A stretch of DNA of 36,390 nucleotides. Origin: Parapedobacter sp964613725 (GTDB lineage: Bacteria > Bacteroidota > Bacteroidia > Sphingobacteriales > Sphingobacteriaceae). Positions within the stretch are counted from its first letter, which is position 1. Each line of letters opens with the position of its first letter. Location of the stretch: NCBI GenBank assembly GCA_964613725.1, contig CAZTJY010000022.1, positions 1-36,390 of the forward strand, read 5' to 3'. Below the pieces are notes generated by a model. The model worked only from the letters and a program-made list of their open reading frames with translations, was not told where the DNA came from and ran no database searches. The translations under genes were made by a program, and so were the position numbers. Positions 15,800 to 24,640 of this stretch are shown here, one piece after another.

Positions 15800-16801
15800 A
15801 TGAGAATTCTCTATGCAGTACAGGGTACGGGCAATGGGCATCTTAGCCGTGCGATGGACGTGGTACCTTGTTTGCAGCGGCGAGCATCCGTCGATGTGTT
15901 GGTGAGTGGTATCCAGGCCGATCTAGAATTGCCGTTCCCCGTGAAATACCGGAAGCATGGCCTCAGCTTTATCTTCGGGAAAAAAGGAGGGGTGGATTTG
16001 TGGAAGACATTTATGAGCTCAACTGTCCGAAGGCTTATCCATGAAGTGAACACCCTGCCTATTGAAGATTACGATTTGATCATCAACGATTTCGAGCCGA
16101 TCTCGGCCTGGGCATGCCATACGCGCGACAAGGAATGTATCGGTCTCAGTCACCAAGCAGCCACCATGGATGCACAAGCACCCAAACCCAAGGAGCAGGA
16201 TATGCTGGGAAAGTTCATCATGCGCAACTATGCGCCCGCGTCGATCAACTATGGCTTTCATTTCAAACCATACAACAACCGGATATTTACGCCTGTTATC
16301 CGACAGCAGGTGCGGCATTTGGATGTGTCCGACGGCGGGCATTATACCGTGTACCTGCCGGCTTATGATGATGCACGTTTGCTCAAAGAACTGATGCGTT
16401 TCCCCCATATCCAGTGGCAGGTGTTTTCCAAACACAACAGAACACCGTTCGAGATGCGGAATGTGAGCGTACAGCCTATCGCCAACGAGCCTTTTATCCA
16501 AAGTATGGCTGCGTCTGCGGGCGTGTTATGCGGCGCTGGTTTCGAAACGCCAGCCGAAGCATTGTTCATGAAGAAGAAGCTGCTGGTCATTCCCATGAAA
16601 AACCAATATGAGCAACACCTCAATGCGGCGGCGCTCGAAGAGATGGGCGTGCCTGTGGTTAAAAGCCTAAAAGCTAAGAACGATATCTCCATTGAAGCGT
16701 GGCTCAATAGCAAACGTACGGTCAACGTGGATTATCCCGATTGCACACAGGCCATCATCGACAAGCTATTGGATGTACACGCTCCTAAAACGCTTGTATA
16801 G
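15800..16801 (+). CDS. MurG/UGT-like glycosyltransferase family protein
   Basis: This 333-residue GT-B-type protein starts with the nucleotide-sugar transferase N-terminus MRILYAVQGTGNGHLSRA, where the GxGHL loop normally faces the acceptor. The C-terminal half has AGVLCGAGFETPAEALFMKKKLLVIPM-NQYEQHLNA, the classic donor-binding arrangement of MurG/UGT-like enzymes (Gly-rich loop, E, then a Q-E-N patch). No membrane segment is seen. The stop TAG is followed directly by the ATG of the GH1 gene, so the two are almost certainly co-translated. A role in making a glycolipid or glycoside is likely; donor and acceptor are unknown. Confidence 0.78.
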   Translation: MRILYAVQGTGNGHLSRAMDVVPCLQRRASVDVLVSGIQADLELPFPVKYRKHGLSFIFGKKGGVDLWKTFMSSTVRRLIHEVNTLPIEDYDLIINDFEPISAWACHTRDKECIGLSHQAATMDAQAPKPKEQDMLGKFIMRNYAPASINYGFHFKPYNNRIFTPVIRQQVRHLDVSDGGHYTVYLPAYDDARLLKELMRFPHIQWQVFSKHNRTPFEMRNVSVQPIANEPFIQSMAASAGVLCGAGFETPAEALFMKKKLLVIPMKNQYEQHLNAAALEEMGVPVVKSLKAKNDISIEAWLNSKRTVNVDYPDCTQAIIDKLLDVHAPKTLV

Positions 16802-18139
16802 ATGGTAAAGGCAGATTTCGGTGCGGATTTCCGATGGGGTGTATCTACTGCGGCCTTCCAAACCGAGGGTGCCTTCGATGTCGACGGGAAAGGGTTGTCG
16901 ATTTGGGACGCGTTTACCCGGCGGAAAGGAAAAATCAAACATGGGTACCGGGCCGATGTGGCGTGCGATTTTTACAATCGATACCAACAGGACCTGGCAT
17001 TTGTTAAACAACTGCATATCCCCAATTTCAGGTTCTCCCTGTCATGGCCGCGTATTTTGCCAACGGGTACGGGTAGACCCAATGACAAAGGGCTCGATTT
17101 CTATGATCGCTTGATCGACCATTGTCTGGCTCAGGGCATCACGCCTTGGGTTACCCTTTACCACTGGGATTTACCACAGCTGCTGCAAGACAAGGGTGGC
17201 TGGACTAACCGCGACGTCCTGTCGTGGCTGTCGGACTATGCCGCATGTGTAGCCAAACGTTATGGCGACCGGGTAATGCATTGGATGGTGCTTAATGAAC
17301 CCACCGTATTTACGGGAGCTGGTTATTTCTTTGGTGTGCATGCGCCGGGACTCACCGGCTTGCGCCATTTCTTTCCCGCCGCGCACCACGCCGCGCTGGC
17401 CATGGGGCATGTGGGACGATTGCTCCGATCAGAAATATCGGACGGTGCTATAGGTAGCACGTTTTCGTGTTCCAGCATCCATCCGGCAAGCAGTCGGCAC
17501 CGCGATGTCGCCGCTGCCAATCGGGCAGACGCATTGATCAATCGGTTATTTATCGAGCCGGTTTTGGGGATGGGTTATCCGTTGGCCGATTTGCCAGCGT
17601 TGAAAGGTATGGAGAAATATATGCTGGCGGGCGACGACGCGTTGCTTCCGTTCGATTTTGATTTCGTTGGTGTCCAAAACTATACACGTGAAGTCGTGAG
17701 GCATTCTTATTTCGTGCCTTACCTGAAAGCGCGGATATGCCCCGCAAAGCACCGTGGCGCCCAATCCGTTACGGAGATGGGGTGGGAGGTTTATCCCGAA
17801 TCCATTTACGAAATGATCAAGAAATTCGACGCCTACCCCAATATTCCCAAAATCTATGTCACCGAAAACGGCGCAGCATTCCCGGATACGGTGATCGACG
17901 GTGAGGTAACGGACCATCAACGACTACACTACCTACAGTCTCATCTTGCCCAACTATTGCGCGCCAAACAGGAAGGATGCAACGTGCATGGCTATTTTGT
18001 GTGGACACTCACCGACAACTTTGAGTGGGCGGAAGGGTATGATGCGCGGTTCGGTTTAATACATGTCGACTTCAAAACCCAAGAACGCATACTGAAAAAT
18101 TCGGGCAAATGGTATGGTCGCTTTCTGTCATCCCAATGA
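16802..18139 (+). CDS. GH1-family beta-glucosidase
   Basis: This cytoplasmic glycoside hydrolase of 445 residues is a typical GH1 length. The N-terminal motif FRWGVSTAAFQTEG, the acid/base motif VLNEPTVF (Glu166), the nucleophile motif YVTENGAAF (Glu355) and the C-terminal EGYDARFGLIHVDF are all present, so both catalytic carboxylates are intact. It should cleave beta-linked glucosides, galactosides or related sugars by a retaining mechanism. No signal peptide is present. It abuts the upstream glycosyltransferase stop codon with no gap, an arrangement suggesting the pair act on the same glycoside. Its transcription end is not obvious. Confidence 0.95.
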   Translation: MVKADFGADFRWGVSTAAFQTEGAFDVDGKGLSIWDAFTRRKGKIKHGYRADVACDFYNRYQQDLAFVKQLHIPNFRFSLSWPRILPTGTGRPNDKGLDFYDRLIDHCLAQGITPWVTLYHWDLPQLLQDKGGWTNRDVLSWLSDYAACVAKRYGDRVMHWMVLNEPTVFTGAGYFFGVHAPGLTGLRHFFPAAHHAALAMGHVGRLLRSEISDGAIGSTFSCSSIHPASSRHRDVAAANRADALINRLFIEPVLGMGYPLADLPALKGMEKYMLAGDDALLPFDFDFVGVQNYTREVVRHSYFVPYLKARICPAKHRGAQSVTEMGWEVYPESIYEMIKKFDAYPNIPKIYVTENGAAFPDTVIDGEVTDHQRLHYLQSHLAQLLRAKQEGCNVHGYFVWTLTDNFEWAEGYDARFGLIHVDFKTQERILKNSGKWYGRFLSSQ

Positions 18140-18253
18140 CATTTCACGTCTTTAACAAAAAAGTGATGTAAGCCTCACGGGTTGTGGCATGATTTTATAC
18201 AATATGTTTCCAGTATTCGTTCATTTCTTTGCTATTATTTTTTGGATTAGTTT

Positions 18254-18940
18254 GTGGAAGCATTTCTCGATTTTTTAAATAACCTAACCAATCCCGATTG
18301 GATTGTTGCCCATGGTGGCCTATATTTATTGTTATTCATTGTGTTTGCCGAAACAGGTATCCTCATTGGATTTTTCTTGCCGGGCGATCCCATCCTGTTC
18401 ATCGCAGGGATTATTATTGCCAACCTTACCTTGGGACCAGTGGATTCCGTGCTTACCTTATTGTATTGGATAGCGTTGATTTCCGCCGCCGGCATATTGG
18501 GCAACTTCGTAGGCTACTGGTGCGGCAAATATTTTGGGCATCGGTTGCTCAAAATGAAAGACAACTGGCTTTTCAAGAAGGAATATATCTTCCGGGCACA
18601 GGAATTTTACCACAAGCGCGGCGGCGTAGCCATTATTTTGGCGCGTTTCCTTCCCGTGGTGCGTACATTTGCACCCATTGTGGCCGGCATCGTGGAAATG
18701 GATATCAAGAAATTTGCATTTTACAACGTAGTGGGCGGAATCCTTTGGGTAGGGAGCCTGGCTACGCTGGGTTATTTGCTTGGTGAGAACGCATGGGTTC
18801 AGCGCAACTTGGAGTACGTCATAATGGGCATTGTAGTTGCCGCTACAGCACCCGTGCTTTTAAAGATGCTTACCGGAGCAGGGAAGAAAAAGCAGGTGGC
18901 GACTACCGAGGAACGGGAGATTGTTGAAGATGAATGTTAA
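18254..18940 (+). CDS. DedA-family inner-membrane protein
   Basis: DedA proteins are multi-helix inner-membrane proteins related to lipid scramblases and undecaprenyl-phosphate flippases. The 228-residue product has hydrophobic helices near the N-terminus (YLLLFIVFAETGILIGFFLP, with the conserved Glu and Gly-Pro turn). It also carries the diagnostic amphipathic motif ARFLPVVRTFAPIVAG, whose Arg residues and prolines are essential in studied relatives. The C-terminus is soluble and charged. The start is GTG at 18254; no ATG fits. It is convergent with clpC and shares a bidirectional terminator with it. The lipid substrate is not known. Confidence 0.9.
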   Translation: MEAFLDFLNNLTNPDWIVAHGGLYLLLFIVFAETGILIGFFLPGDPILFIAGIIIANLTLGPVDSVLTLLYWIALISAAGILGNFVGYWCGKYFGHRLLKMKDNWLFKKEYIFRAQEFYHKRGGVAIILARFLPVVRTFAPIVAGIVEMDIKKFAFYNVVGGILWVGSLATLGYLLGENAWVQRNLEYVIMGIVVAATAPVLLKMLTGAGKKKQVATTEEREIVEDEC

Positions 18941-18941
18941 C

Positions 18942-18976
18942 AAAAAATCGGCCAGCTGAGATCAGCTGGCCGATTT
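18942..18976. terminator. Bidirectional terminator between dedA and clpC
   Basis: AAATCGGCCAGCTG and CAGCTGGCCGATTT form a perfect 14-bp stem around AGAT. On the minus strand it is followed by a run of T, so it is strong for clpC. On the plus strand only TTT follows, so it is weaker for the DedA gene. Confidence 0.9.
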
Positions 18977-18997
18977 ACGTTATCCCTCATTATAAAT

Positions 18998-21547
18998 CTA
19001 ATCGTCTTTCTTTTCCTCTGCCAGATCCGATGGTTTTGAAGAACCACCTTCACCCGCTTGGATATGGACGACAACCTCTTCCTTGCTTTTGTCATAATCG
19101 ACTTCCAGCGTATTGCCTTCCGCCACTTCGCCTTTGAGGATTTCCTCGGCGATGGGGTCTTCCAAATATTTCTGGATGGCTCGTTTAAGCGGCCGTGCAC
19201 CGAAGTTGCTGTCGAAGCCTTTTTCCGCTACGAAATCCTTGGCGGCATCAGTGAGCTTGATGCTGTAGCCCAGCGCTTCGATGCGGACAAAGAGCGACTT
19301 CAGTTCGATGTCGATGATCTTGAAAATATGCTCCTTATCCAACGAGTTGAATACAATTACATCGTCTACGCGGTTGAGGAATTCGGGGGCGAACGCTCGC
19401 TTAAGCGCATTTTCAATTACGCTGCGTGAGTGCGTCTCCGCTTGTTCGGCTTTCGCCGATGTAGTAAAGCCGACACCTTGTCCGAAATCCTTTAACTGAC
19501 GTGCACCAATGTTTGATGTCATGATCAAGATGGTATTCCGGAAATCCACCCGGCGGCCGAGACTATCGGTCAGTTGTCCTTCATCCAGTACCTGCAACAA
19601 CAGATTGAAAACATCGGGATGTGCTTTCTCTATTTCGTCAAGCAATACCACGGAGTAGGGCTTACGCCGTACTTTCTCAGTGAGCTGGCCACCTTCTTCG
19701 TAACCCACATATCCCGGAGGCGCCCCGACCAAGCGGGAAATCGCAAATTTCTCCATGTATTCGCTCATGTCGATCTGAATGAGCGAATCCTCGCTGTCGA
19801 ACATGAAGCGCGCTAGCTCTTTCGCCAGCTCGGTTTTACCTACGCCGGTAGGACCGAGGAAGATAAAGGAACCAATGGGTTTCTTGGGGTCTTTCAGTCC
19901 GGCTCGCGTACGTTGGATCGCTTTAACCAATTTCTTCACAGCATCGTCCTGACCGATAATCCGACCTTTCATGGAGTCCGCCATGCCGAGCAGCTTCTGG
20001 CTGTCGGATTGCCCGACACGTTGCACAGGGATGCCGGTCATCATGGAAACCACTTCGGCAACGTTATCTTCCGTAACGGTGTAACGCTTCGTTTTGGTCT
20101 CCGCTTCCCATGCCGTTTTCTCTTCTTCCAGCTCTTCCAGCAGTTTTTTCTCGGTATCGCGCAGTTTGGCAGCCTCTTCGTATTTTTGGCTGCGTACCAC
20201 CTTGTTTTTCTCGATCTTAATCTCTTCGATTTTCTCCTCGATATCGATGATTGTCTGCGGTACGTGGATATTGGTAAGGTGTACCCGCGAACCCGCTTCG
20301 TCCAGCGCGTCGATGGCCTTATCCGGCAGGAACCGGTCCGTAATGTAACGCGTGGTCAACGTCACACAAGCCTCAATGGCTTCTGGCGTGTAATTAACGT
20401 TATGGTGTTCCTCGTACTTCTCTTTGATGCGGTTGAGGATTTCTACCGTTTCATCATGGGAAGCCGGTTCAATCATCACCTTTTGGAAACGCCGATCGAG
20501 CGCACCGTCTTTCTCGATGTATTGACGGTATTCGTCAAGTGTCGTGGCGCCAATGCATTGGATTTCTCCTCGTGCCAGGGCGGGCTTGAACATGTTAGAC
20601 GCATCCAACGAACCGGAGGCCCCACCAGCACCTACAATGGTGTGAATCTCATCGATAAACAGGATCACGTCGGGCGACTTCTCCAACTCATTCATCACGG
20701 CCTTCATGCGCTCCTCGAATTGGCCCCGGTATTTCGTACCAGCAACTAATGACGCAAGATCCAGTGTAACTACCCGTTTGTTGAACAATACGCGTGATAC
20801 CTTACGTTGGATGATGCGCAGGGCCAGCCCTTCGGCAATGGCCGATTTTCCTACGCCGGGCTCACCGATGAGGATAGGGTTGTTTTTCTTGCGCCGCGAA
20901 AGGATCTGCGATACCCGCTCGATCTCTTTCTCGCGGCCCACAATCGGATCCAATCGGCCTTCTTCTGCCGCTTTGGTTAGGTCCCGGCCAAAATTGTCGA
21001 GCACCGGTGTTTTCGACTTGATGTCGGAAACCTTTTTTGGCTGACTGAAATGGTCGTCTTCCTTAAAGTCATCGTCGCCGGCGGTCGATCCGGATGCTTG
21101 GCCCGTGATGCCCGCTTTGTGTTGCTCTACATCGGCCTTGAATACATCGTAGTTGATGTCGAACTGCTGTAAAATCTGCGAGGCGATGTTGTCTTCGTCG
21201 CGCAGGATAGAGAGCAGCAAATGTTCCGTGCCGATGACGTCGCTCTTGAATATCTTGGCCTCTAGGTAAGTGATTTTCAATACTTTTTCCGCTTGTTTGG
21301 TAAGCGGCATATTGCCAATCGGAGCCCTCGACATCGATGAACCCTTTACGGCATCTTCGATGGATTTGCGCAGCTCCGTGGTGTCGATCCCTGTGTGCTT
21401 TAATATCTTGATGGCAATGCCATCCCCTTCACGAATGAGACCGAGCAACAAGTGCTCCGTGCCGATATAATCGTGCTTTAACCTGATGGCTTCTTCCCTG
21501 CTGTATGAAATCACATCCTTTACGCGAGGCGAAAATTTTGCTTCCAT
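18998..21547 (-). CDS. clpC: ClpC-type AAA+ unfoldase of the Clp protease
   Basis: ClpC unfolds substrates and feeds them to ClpP. The 849-residue product has two Clp N-repeats (about 5-60 and 80-145) and a flexible linker. The first AAA+ domain has Walker A GEPGVGKS (228-235) and FIDEIHT; a UVR-like coiled middle segment follows (KYEEAAKLRDTEKKLLEELE). The second AAA+ domain has GPTGVGKT (565-572) and LLDEIEKAH, then the C-terminal D2-small domain and an acidic tail. The short middle domain separates it from ClpB. It is monocistronic, with its own promoter in the divergent region shared with ettA and a strong terminator. Confidence 0.96.
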   Translation of the reverse strand: MEAKFSPRVKDVISYSREEAIRLKHDYIGTEHLLLGLIREGDGIAIKILKHTGIDTTELRKSIEDAVKGSSMSRAPIGNMPLTKQAEKVLKITYLEAKIFKSDVIGTEHLLLSILRDEDNIASQILQQFDINYDVFKADVEQHKAGITGQASGSTAGDDDFKEDDHFSQPKKVSDIKSKTPVLDNFGRDLTKAAEEGRLDPIVGREKEIERVSQILSRRKKNNPILIGEPGVGKSAIAEGLALRIIQRKVSRVLFNKRVVTLDLASLVAGTKYRGQFEERMKAVMNELEKSPDVILFIDEIHTIVGAGGASGSLDASNMFKPALARGEIQCIGATTLDEYRQYIEKDGALDRRFQKVMIEPASHDETVEILNRIKEKYEEHHNVNYTPEAIEACVTLTTRYITDRFLPDKAIDALDEAGSRVHLTNIHVPQTIIDIEEKIEEIKIEKNKVVRSQKYEEAAKLRDTEKKLLEELEEEKTAWEAETKTKRYTVTEDNVAEVVSMMTGIPVQRVGQSDSQKLLGMADSMKGRIIGQDDAVKKLVKAIQRTRAGLKDPKKPIGSFIFLGPTGVGKTELAKELARFMFDSEDSLIQIDMSEYMEKFAISRLVGAPPGYVGYEEGGQLTEKVRRKPYSVVLLDEIEKAHPDVFNLLLQVLDEGQLTDSLGRRVDFRNTILIMTSNIGARQLKDFGQGVGFTTSAKAEQAETHSRSVIENALKRAFAPEFLNRVDDVIVFNSLDKEHIFKIIDIELKSLFVRIEALGYSIKLTDAAKDFVAEKGFDSNFGARPLKRAIQKYLEDPIAEEILKGEVAEGNTLEVDYDKSKEEVVVHIQAGEGGSSKPSDLAEEKKDD

Positions 21548-21656
21548 GAATGTAGTACCTTTCTTTTTTATGCTAAGGATGCGATAAATGTAGAAAAAAT
21601 ATCGATCGTACCTTAACTATTTTGTGTAACTTTTATCAACAATTAAGCCATTGATA

Positions 21657-21664
21657 CAAAGATA
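21657..21664 (-). promoter_or_regulatory. -7 element of clpC
   Basis: On the minus strand TATCTTTG matches the consensus fully. A TTTTAT stretch lies about 19 bp upstream where the -33 TTTG is expected. It predicts a leader of about 100 nt before the clpC ATG. Confidence 0.55.
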
Positions 21665-21709
21665 ACATTTTGTCAGGCCGTATAAAAGTATTTATTGCCC
21701 CATTCTGAC

Positions 21710-21717
21710 TATCTTTG
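21710..21717 (+). promoter_or_regulatory. -7 element of the ettA operon
   Basis: TATCTTTG matches the Bacteroidota -7 consensus fully. No TTG lies at the 19-bp spacing. It would drive ettA and, since gaps downstream are only 6 and 2 bp, also the histidine kinase and response regulator. Confidence 0.55.
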
Positions 21718-21758
21718 CGCTTCTAGGTTTTATAGCAAGTATCATAAGGAATAAAAAA

Positions 21759-23438
21759 ATGTCAGACGAAAAGGTGATTTTCTCCATGGCGGGGGTAAGC
21801 AAAATCTATCCGCCGCAAAAGCAAGTGTTAAAAAACATTTACCTCTCCTTTTTCTACGGCGCCAAAATCGGCGTCATCGGCCTCAACGGCTCCGGTAAGT
21901 CGTCGTTGCTGCGCATCATCGCCGGACTGGATAAATCCTACCAAGGCGAAGTGGTCTTTTCGCCCGGCTATAGTGTAGGATACCTGGCACAGGAGCCCGA
22001 GTTGGACGCGGCCAAGACCGTGCGCGAGGTCGTGGAAGAGGGCGTGGCGGAAACCACCGAACTGCTCCGCGAGTACGAAGAAATCAACGAGAAATTCGGG
22101 TTGCCTGAAGTGTACGAAAATGCCGACGAAATGGACCGTTTGCTGGCCCGGCAAGGCGAAATACAGGACAAAATAGACGCGTCGGGCGCGTGGGAACTGG
22201 ACAATAAACTCGAACGGGCCATGGATGCCCTGCGGTGCCCGGATCCTGAACGGATAATAGCCACATTGTCAGGTGGCGAGCGCCGTAGGGTGGCATTATG
22301 TCGGTTGTTGCTTCAGGAACCGGACGTGCTTTTGCTGGACGAACCCACCAACCACCTCGATGCCGAATCGATCGACTGGCTCGAACAACATCTTCAACAA
22401 TATAAAGGAACGGTCATCGCGGTAACGCACGACCGGTACTTTCTCGATAACGTGGCGGGCTGGATATTGGAGCTCGACCGCGGCGAAGGGATTCCGTGGA
22501 AAGGGAACTATTCATCGTGGCTCGACCAAAAGGCCAAACGCCTGGCGCAAGAGGAAAAGACAGAAAGCAAACGCCAAAAAACCCTCGAACGGGAGCTTGA
22601 ATGGGCGCGGATGGCACCCAAGGCACGCCATGCCAAGTCCAAGGCGCGCCTACATAATTACGAAAAGCTGGCTTCCGAAGAAACGAAGGAGCGGGAGGCG
22701 AAATTGGAGCTCTTTATCCCCCCGGGACCCCGACTGGGCAATGTGGTTATCGAGGCCCAGGGGGTCAGCAAAGCCTATGGCGACAAACTGCTGTTTGAGG
22801 ACCTTAGTTTTTCGCTGCCCCCCGCCGGTATCGTGGGCATCATCGGCCCCAACGGGGCAGGAAAAACTACGCTTTTCCGGTTAATTACTGGGCAGGAACA
22901 GCCCGATACCGGTACATTTCGTGTGGGGGAGACGGCCGTGCTCGGCTATGTCGACCAAATGCACGACGACCTTGACCCCAATAAATCTGTTTGGGAGAAT
23001 ATTACCGAAGGGAATGAAAACATCCAGTTGGGAAACCGGCCGGTTAACTCACGTGCTTATGTGTCGAAATTCAACTTCAACGGTGCCGATCAGCAAAAGA
23101 AGGTCGGCGTATTGTCGGGCGGTGAGCGCAACCGCGTGCACCTGGCCATTACCCTGAAGAAGGGAGCTAATGTGTTGTTGCTCGATGAGCCGACAAACGA
23201 CATTGACGTGAATACGCTCCGGGCACTCGAAGAAGGGCTCGAAAATTTCGGCGGCTGTGCAGTGATCATTTCGCACGACCGTTGGTTTCTCGATCGTATC
23301 TGTACACATATCCTGGCGTTTGAAGGGGATTCGCAGGTGTACTTTTTCGAGGGAAATTACTCCGAATACGAAGAGAACCGCAAAAAGCGACTTGGTGATG
23401 TGACCCCCCACCGGATCAAATACAAGAAATTGACATAA
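21759..23438 (+). CDS. ettA: EttA-type ABC-F protein, energy-dependent translational throttle
   Basis: EttA is a soluble ribosome-associated ABC-F ATPase that binds the E site and gates entry into elongation according to ATP/ADP. The 559-residue product has two ABC cassettes: Walker A GLNGSGKS (41-48) and GPNGAGKT (363-370), signatures LSGGERRRVAL and LSGGERNRVHLA, and Walker B LLLDEPTNHLD and LLLDEPTNDID. A basic linker between them is rich in Lys, Arg and Glu (the P-site tRNA interaction region). No membrane segments are present. The FixL-like kinase gene begins 6 bp after its stop, an unusual partner that suggests shared expression of a translation regulator and an oxygen-sensing system. 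Confidence 0.95.
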   Translation: MSDEKVIFSMAGVSKIYPPQKQVLKNIYLSFFYGAKIGVIGLNGSGKSSLLRIIAGLDKSYQGEVVFSPGYSVGYLAQEPELDAAKTVREVVEEGVAETTELLREYEEINEKFGLPEVYENADEMDRLLARQGEIQDKIDASGAWELDNKLERAMDALRCPDPERIIATLSGGERRRVALCRLLLQEPDVLLLDEPTNHLDAESIDWLEQHLQQYKGTVIAVTHDRYFLDNVAGWILELDRGEGIPWKGNYSSWLDQKAKRLAQEEKTESKRQKTLERELEWARMAPKARHAKSKARLHNYEKLASEETKEREAKLELFIPPGPRLGNVVIEAQGVSKAYGDKLLFEDLSFSLPPAGIVGIIGPNGAGKTTLFRLITGQEQPDTGTFRVGETAVLGYVDQMHDDLDPNKSVWENITEGNENIQLGNRPVNSRAYVSKFNFNGADQQKKVGVLSGGERNRVHLAITLKKGANVLLLDEPTNDIDVNTLRALEEGLENFGGCAVIISHDRWFLDRICTHILAFEGDSQVYFFEGNYSEYEENRKKRLGDVTPHRIKYKKLT

Positions 23439-23444
23439 CTGTGA

Positions 23445-24638
23445 ATGGATACTTCCAGACTACTCAAAGCCATTATCGAGAACGCAATCGACGGACTCAT
23501 TACGATTGATCGCTACGGTATCGTCGACTCCATAAATCCCGCCGCCTCCAATCTGTTTGGGTACGATGCGGAGGAGGTGATTGGTAATAATGTGTCGATG
23601 TTGATGCCCGAGCCCGACAGGAGCCGGCACGACCAATACATCTTGAATTACCTCACCACCGGCGTAAAAAAAATTATCGGCATTGGCAGGGAAGTGCGGG
23701 GGTTGCGCAAAGACGGTACCACCTTTCCGTTCCGCTTAGCGGTGAGCGAGGTGCATTACGAAAACAAAACGGCGTTTACTGGCTTCGTGCACGACTTGTC
23801 GAAAGAAAAAGAGGCGGAGGAAAAACTCATCCATCACATGGAAGAGTTGGAGGCGACGGTAAGCAACCGCACCAAAGACCTGATCAAACTGGTTTCCGAA
23901 CTCGAGAAAACCAAATCGGAAGTGAGCCAGTCACTCGAGAAGGAAAAGGAGTTGAACCAACTCAAATCGCGCTTTGTTTCCATGGCCTCTCATGAGTTTC
24001 GCACACCCCTAAGTGCCGTCCAGCTATCGGCCTCGCTTATTGAGAAATATGCGGAGAAGCCCGACCTGCCCAATGTCCTCAAACACACCGGCCGGATTAA
24101 AAATTCGGTACAATTACTCACCAGCATTCTCAATGATTTCCTCTCCCTGGAGCGGTTGGAGGCCGGGAAGGTGTTGGCGAGCAATGAGGAAATCAACTTG
24201 GTCGAACTTGCCGAGGAAATCACCGAAGAGATGCAGCTCATTTGCAAGGCCAATCAGCACATTGTGTACCAGCATACCGGGTCGGAAGGTAGGTTTGCGC
24301 TGGATGCCAATCTATTGAAAAATAGTATCATCAATCTAATATCGAACGCCATCAAGTACTCGGGCGAGAATACCTTCATCGAGTTCAGTACTGAAATCAA
24401 CGAAGATGCCTGTTTGATTGTTGTTAAAGACGACGGCATCGGTATTCCCGAGGATGACCAGAAGAACCTGTTTGAACCGTTTTTCCGGGCCCACAATACC
24501 GGCAACATTCCCGGTACCGGCTTGGGGCTCAACATCGTCCGGCGATACGTGTCGCTGATGGGTGGGGAGGTTACTTGCCAAAGTGCCCAAGACAAAGGTA
24601 CCGTATTCACGCTCACGTTCCGCAACGCCAAAACATAG
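23445..24638 (+). CDS. FixL-like heme-PAS sensor histidine kinase
   Basis: This soluble kinase of 397 residues has no membrane helix. One PAS domain spans about 5-120. Within it RSRHDQYI supplies His62, matching the proximal heme ligand of rhizobial FixL (His200 in Bradyrhizobium). KKIIGIGREV supplies Arg82, matching FixL Arg220, which contacts bound oxygen, and the following KDGTTFPFRLAV and FTGFVHDL also read like FixL. A coiled coil (about 122-172) leads to the H box ASHEFRTPLS (His183). The ATP domain has NLISNAIKYS, DDGIGIP and GTGLGL. FixL autophosphorylates when heme is oxygen-free. The partner regulator starts 2 bp downstream. FixL residues 206 and 214 differ here (Asn68, Lys76). Heme binding is strongly suggested but unproven. 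Confidence 0.88.
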   Translation: MDTSRLLKAIIENAIDGLITIDRYGIVDSINPAASNLFGYDAEEVIGNNVSMLMPEPDRSRHDQYILNYLTTGVKKIIGIGREVRGLRKDGTTFPFRLAVSEVHYENKTAFTGFVHDLSKEKEAEEKLIHHMEELEATVSNRTKDLIKLVSELEKTKSEVSQSLEKEKELNQLKSRFVSMASHEFRTPLSAVQLSASLIEKYAEKPDLPNVLKHTGRIKNSVQLLTSILNDFLSLERLEAGKVLASNEEINLVELAEEITEEMQLICKANQHIVYQHTGSEGRFALDANLLKNSIINLISNAIKYSGENTFIEFSTEINEDACLIVVKDDGIGIPEDDQKNLFEPFFRAHNTGNIPGTGLGLNIVRRYVSLMGGEVTCQSAQDKGTVFTLTFRNAKT

Positions 24639-24640
24639 CC

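Noticed and set aside
19913..20749. Long open frame (278 codons) on the plus strand inside clpC
   Set aside because: It is the antisense shadow of a highly conserved AAA+ gene; its translation has no recognisable domain and its base pattern follows the clpC codons.
21623..21640. TGTAA-N6-TCAAC near the clpC/ettA divergent promoters as a third CRP-like site
   Set aside because: Only one half-site fits, the flanks differ from the two good sites, and the distance to the ettA -7 box is not 51.5 bp.
21651..21666. TTGAT half of an FNR box at the expected spacing from the ettA -7 element
   Set aside because: The second half (ATCAA) is absent and the stretch is better explained as the clpC -7 box.
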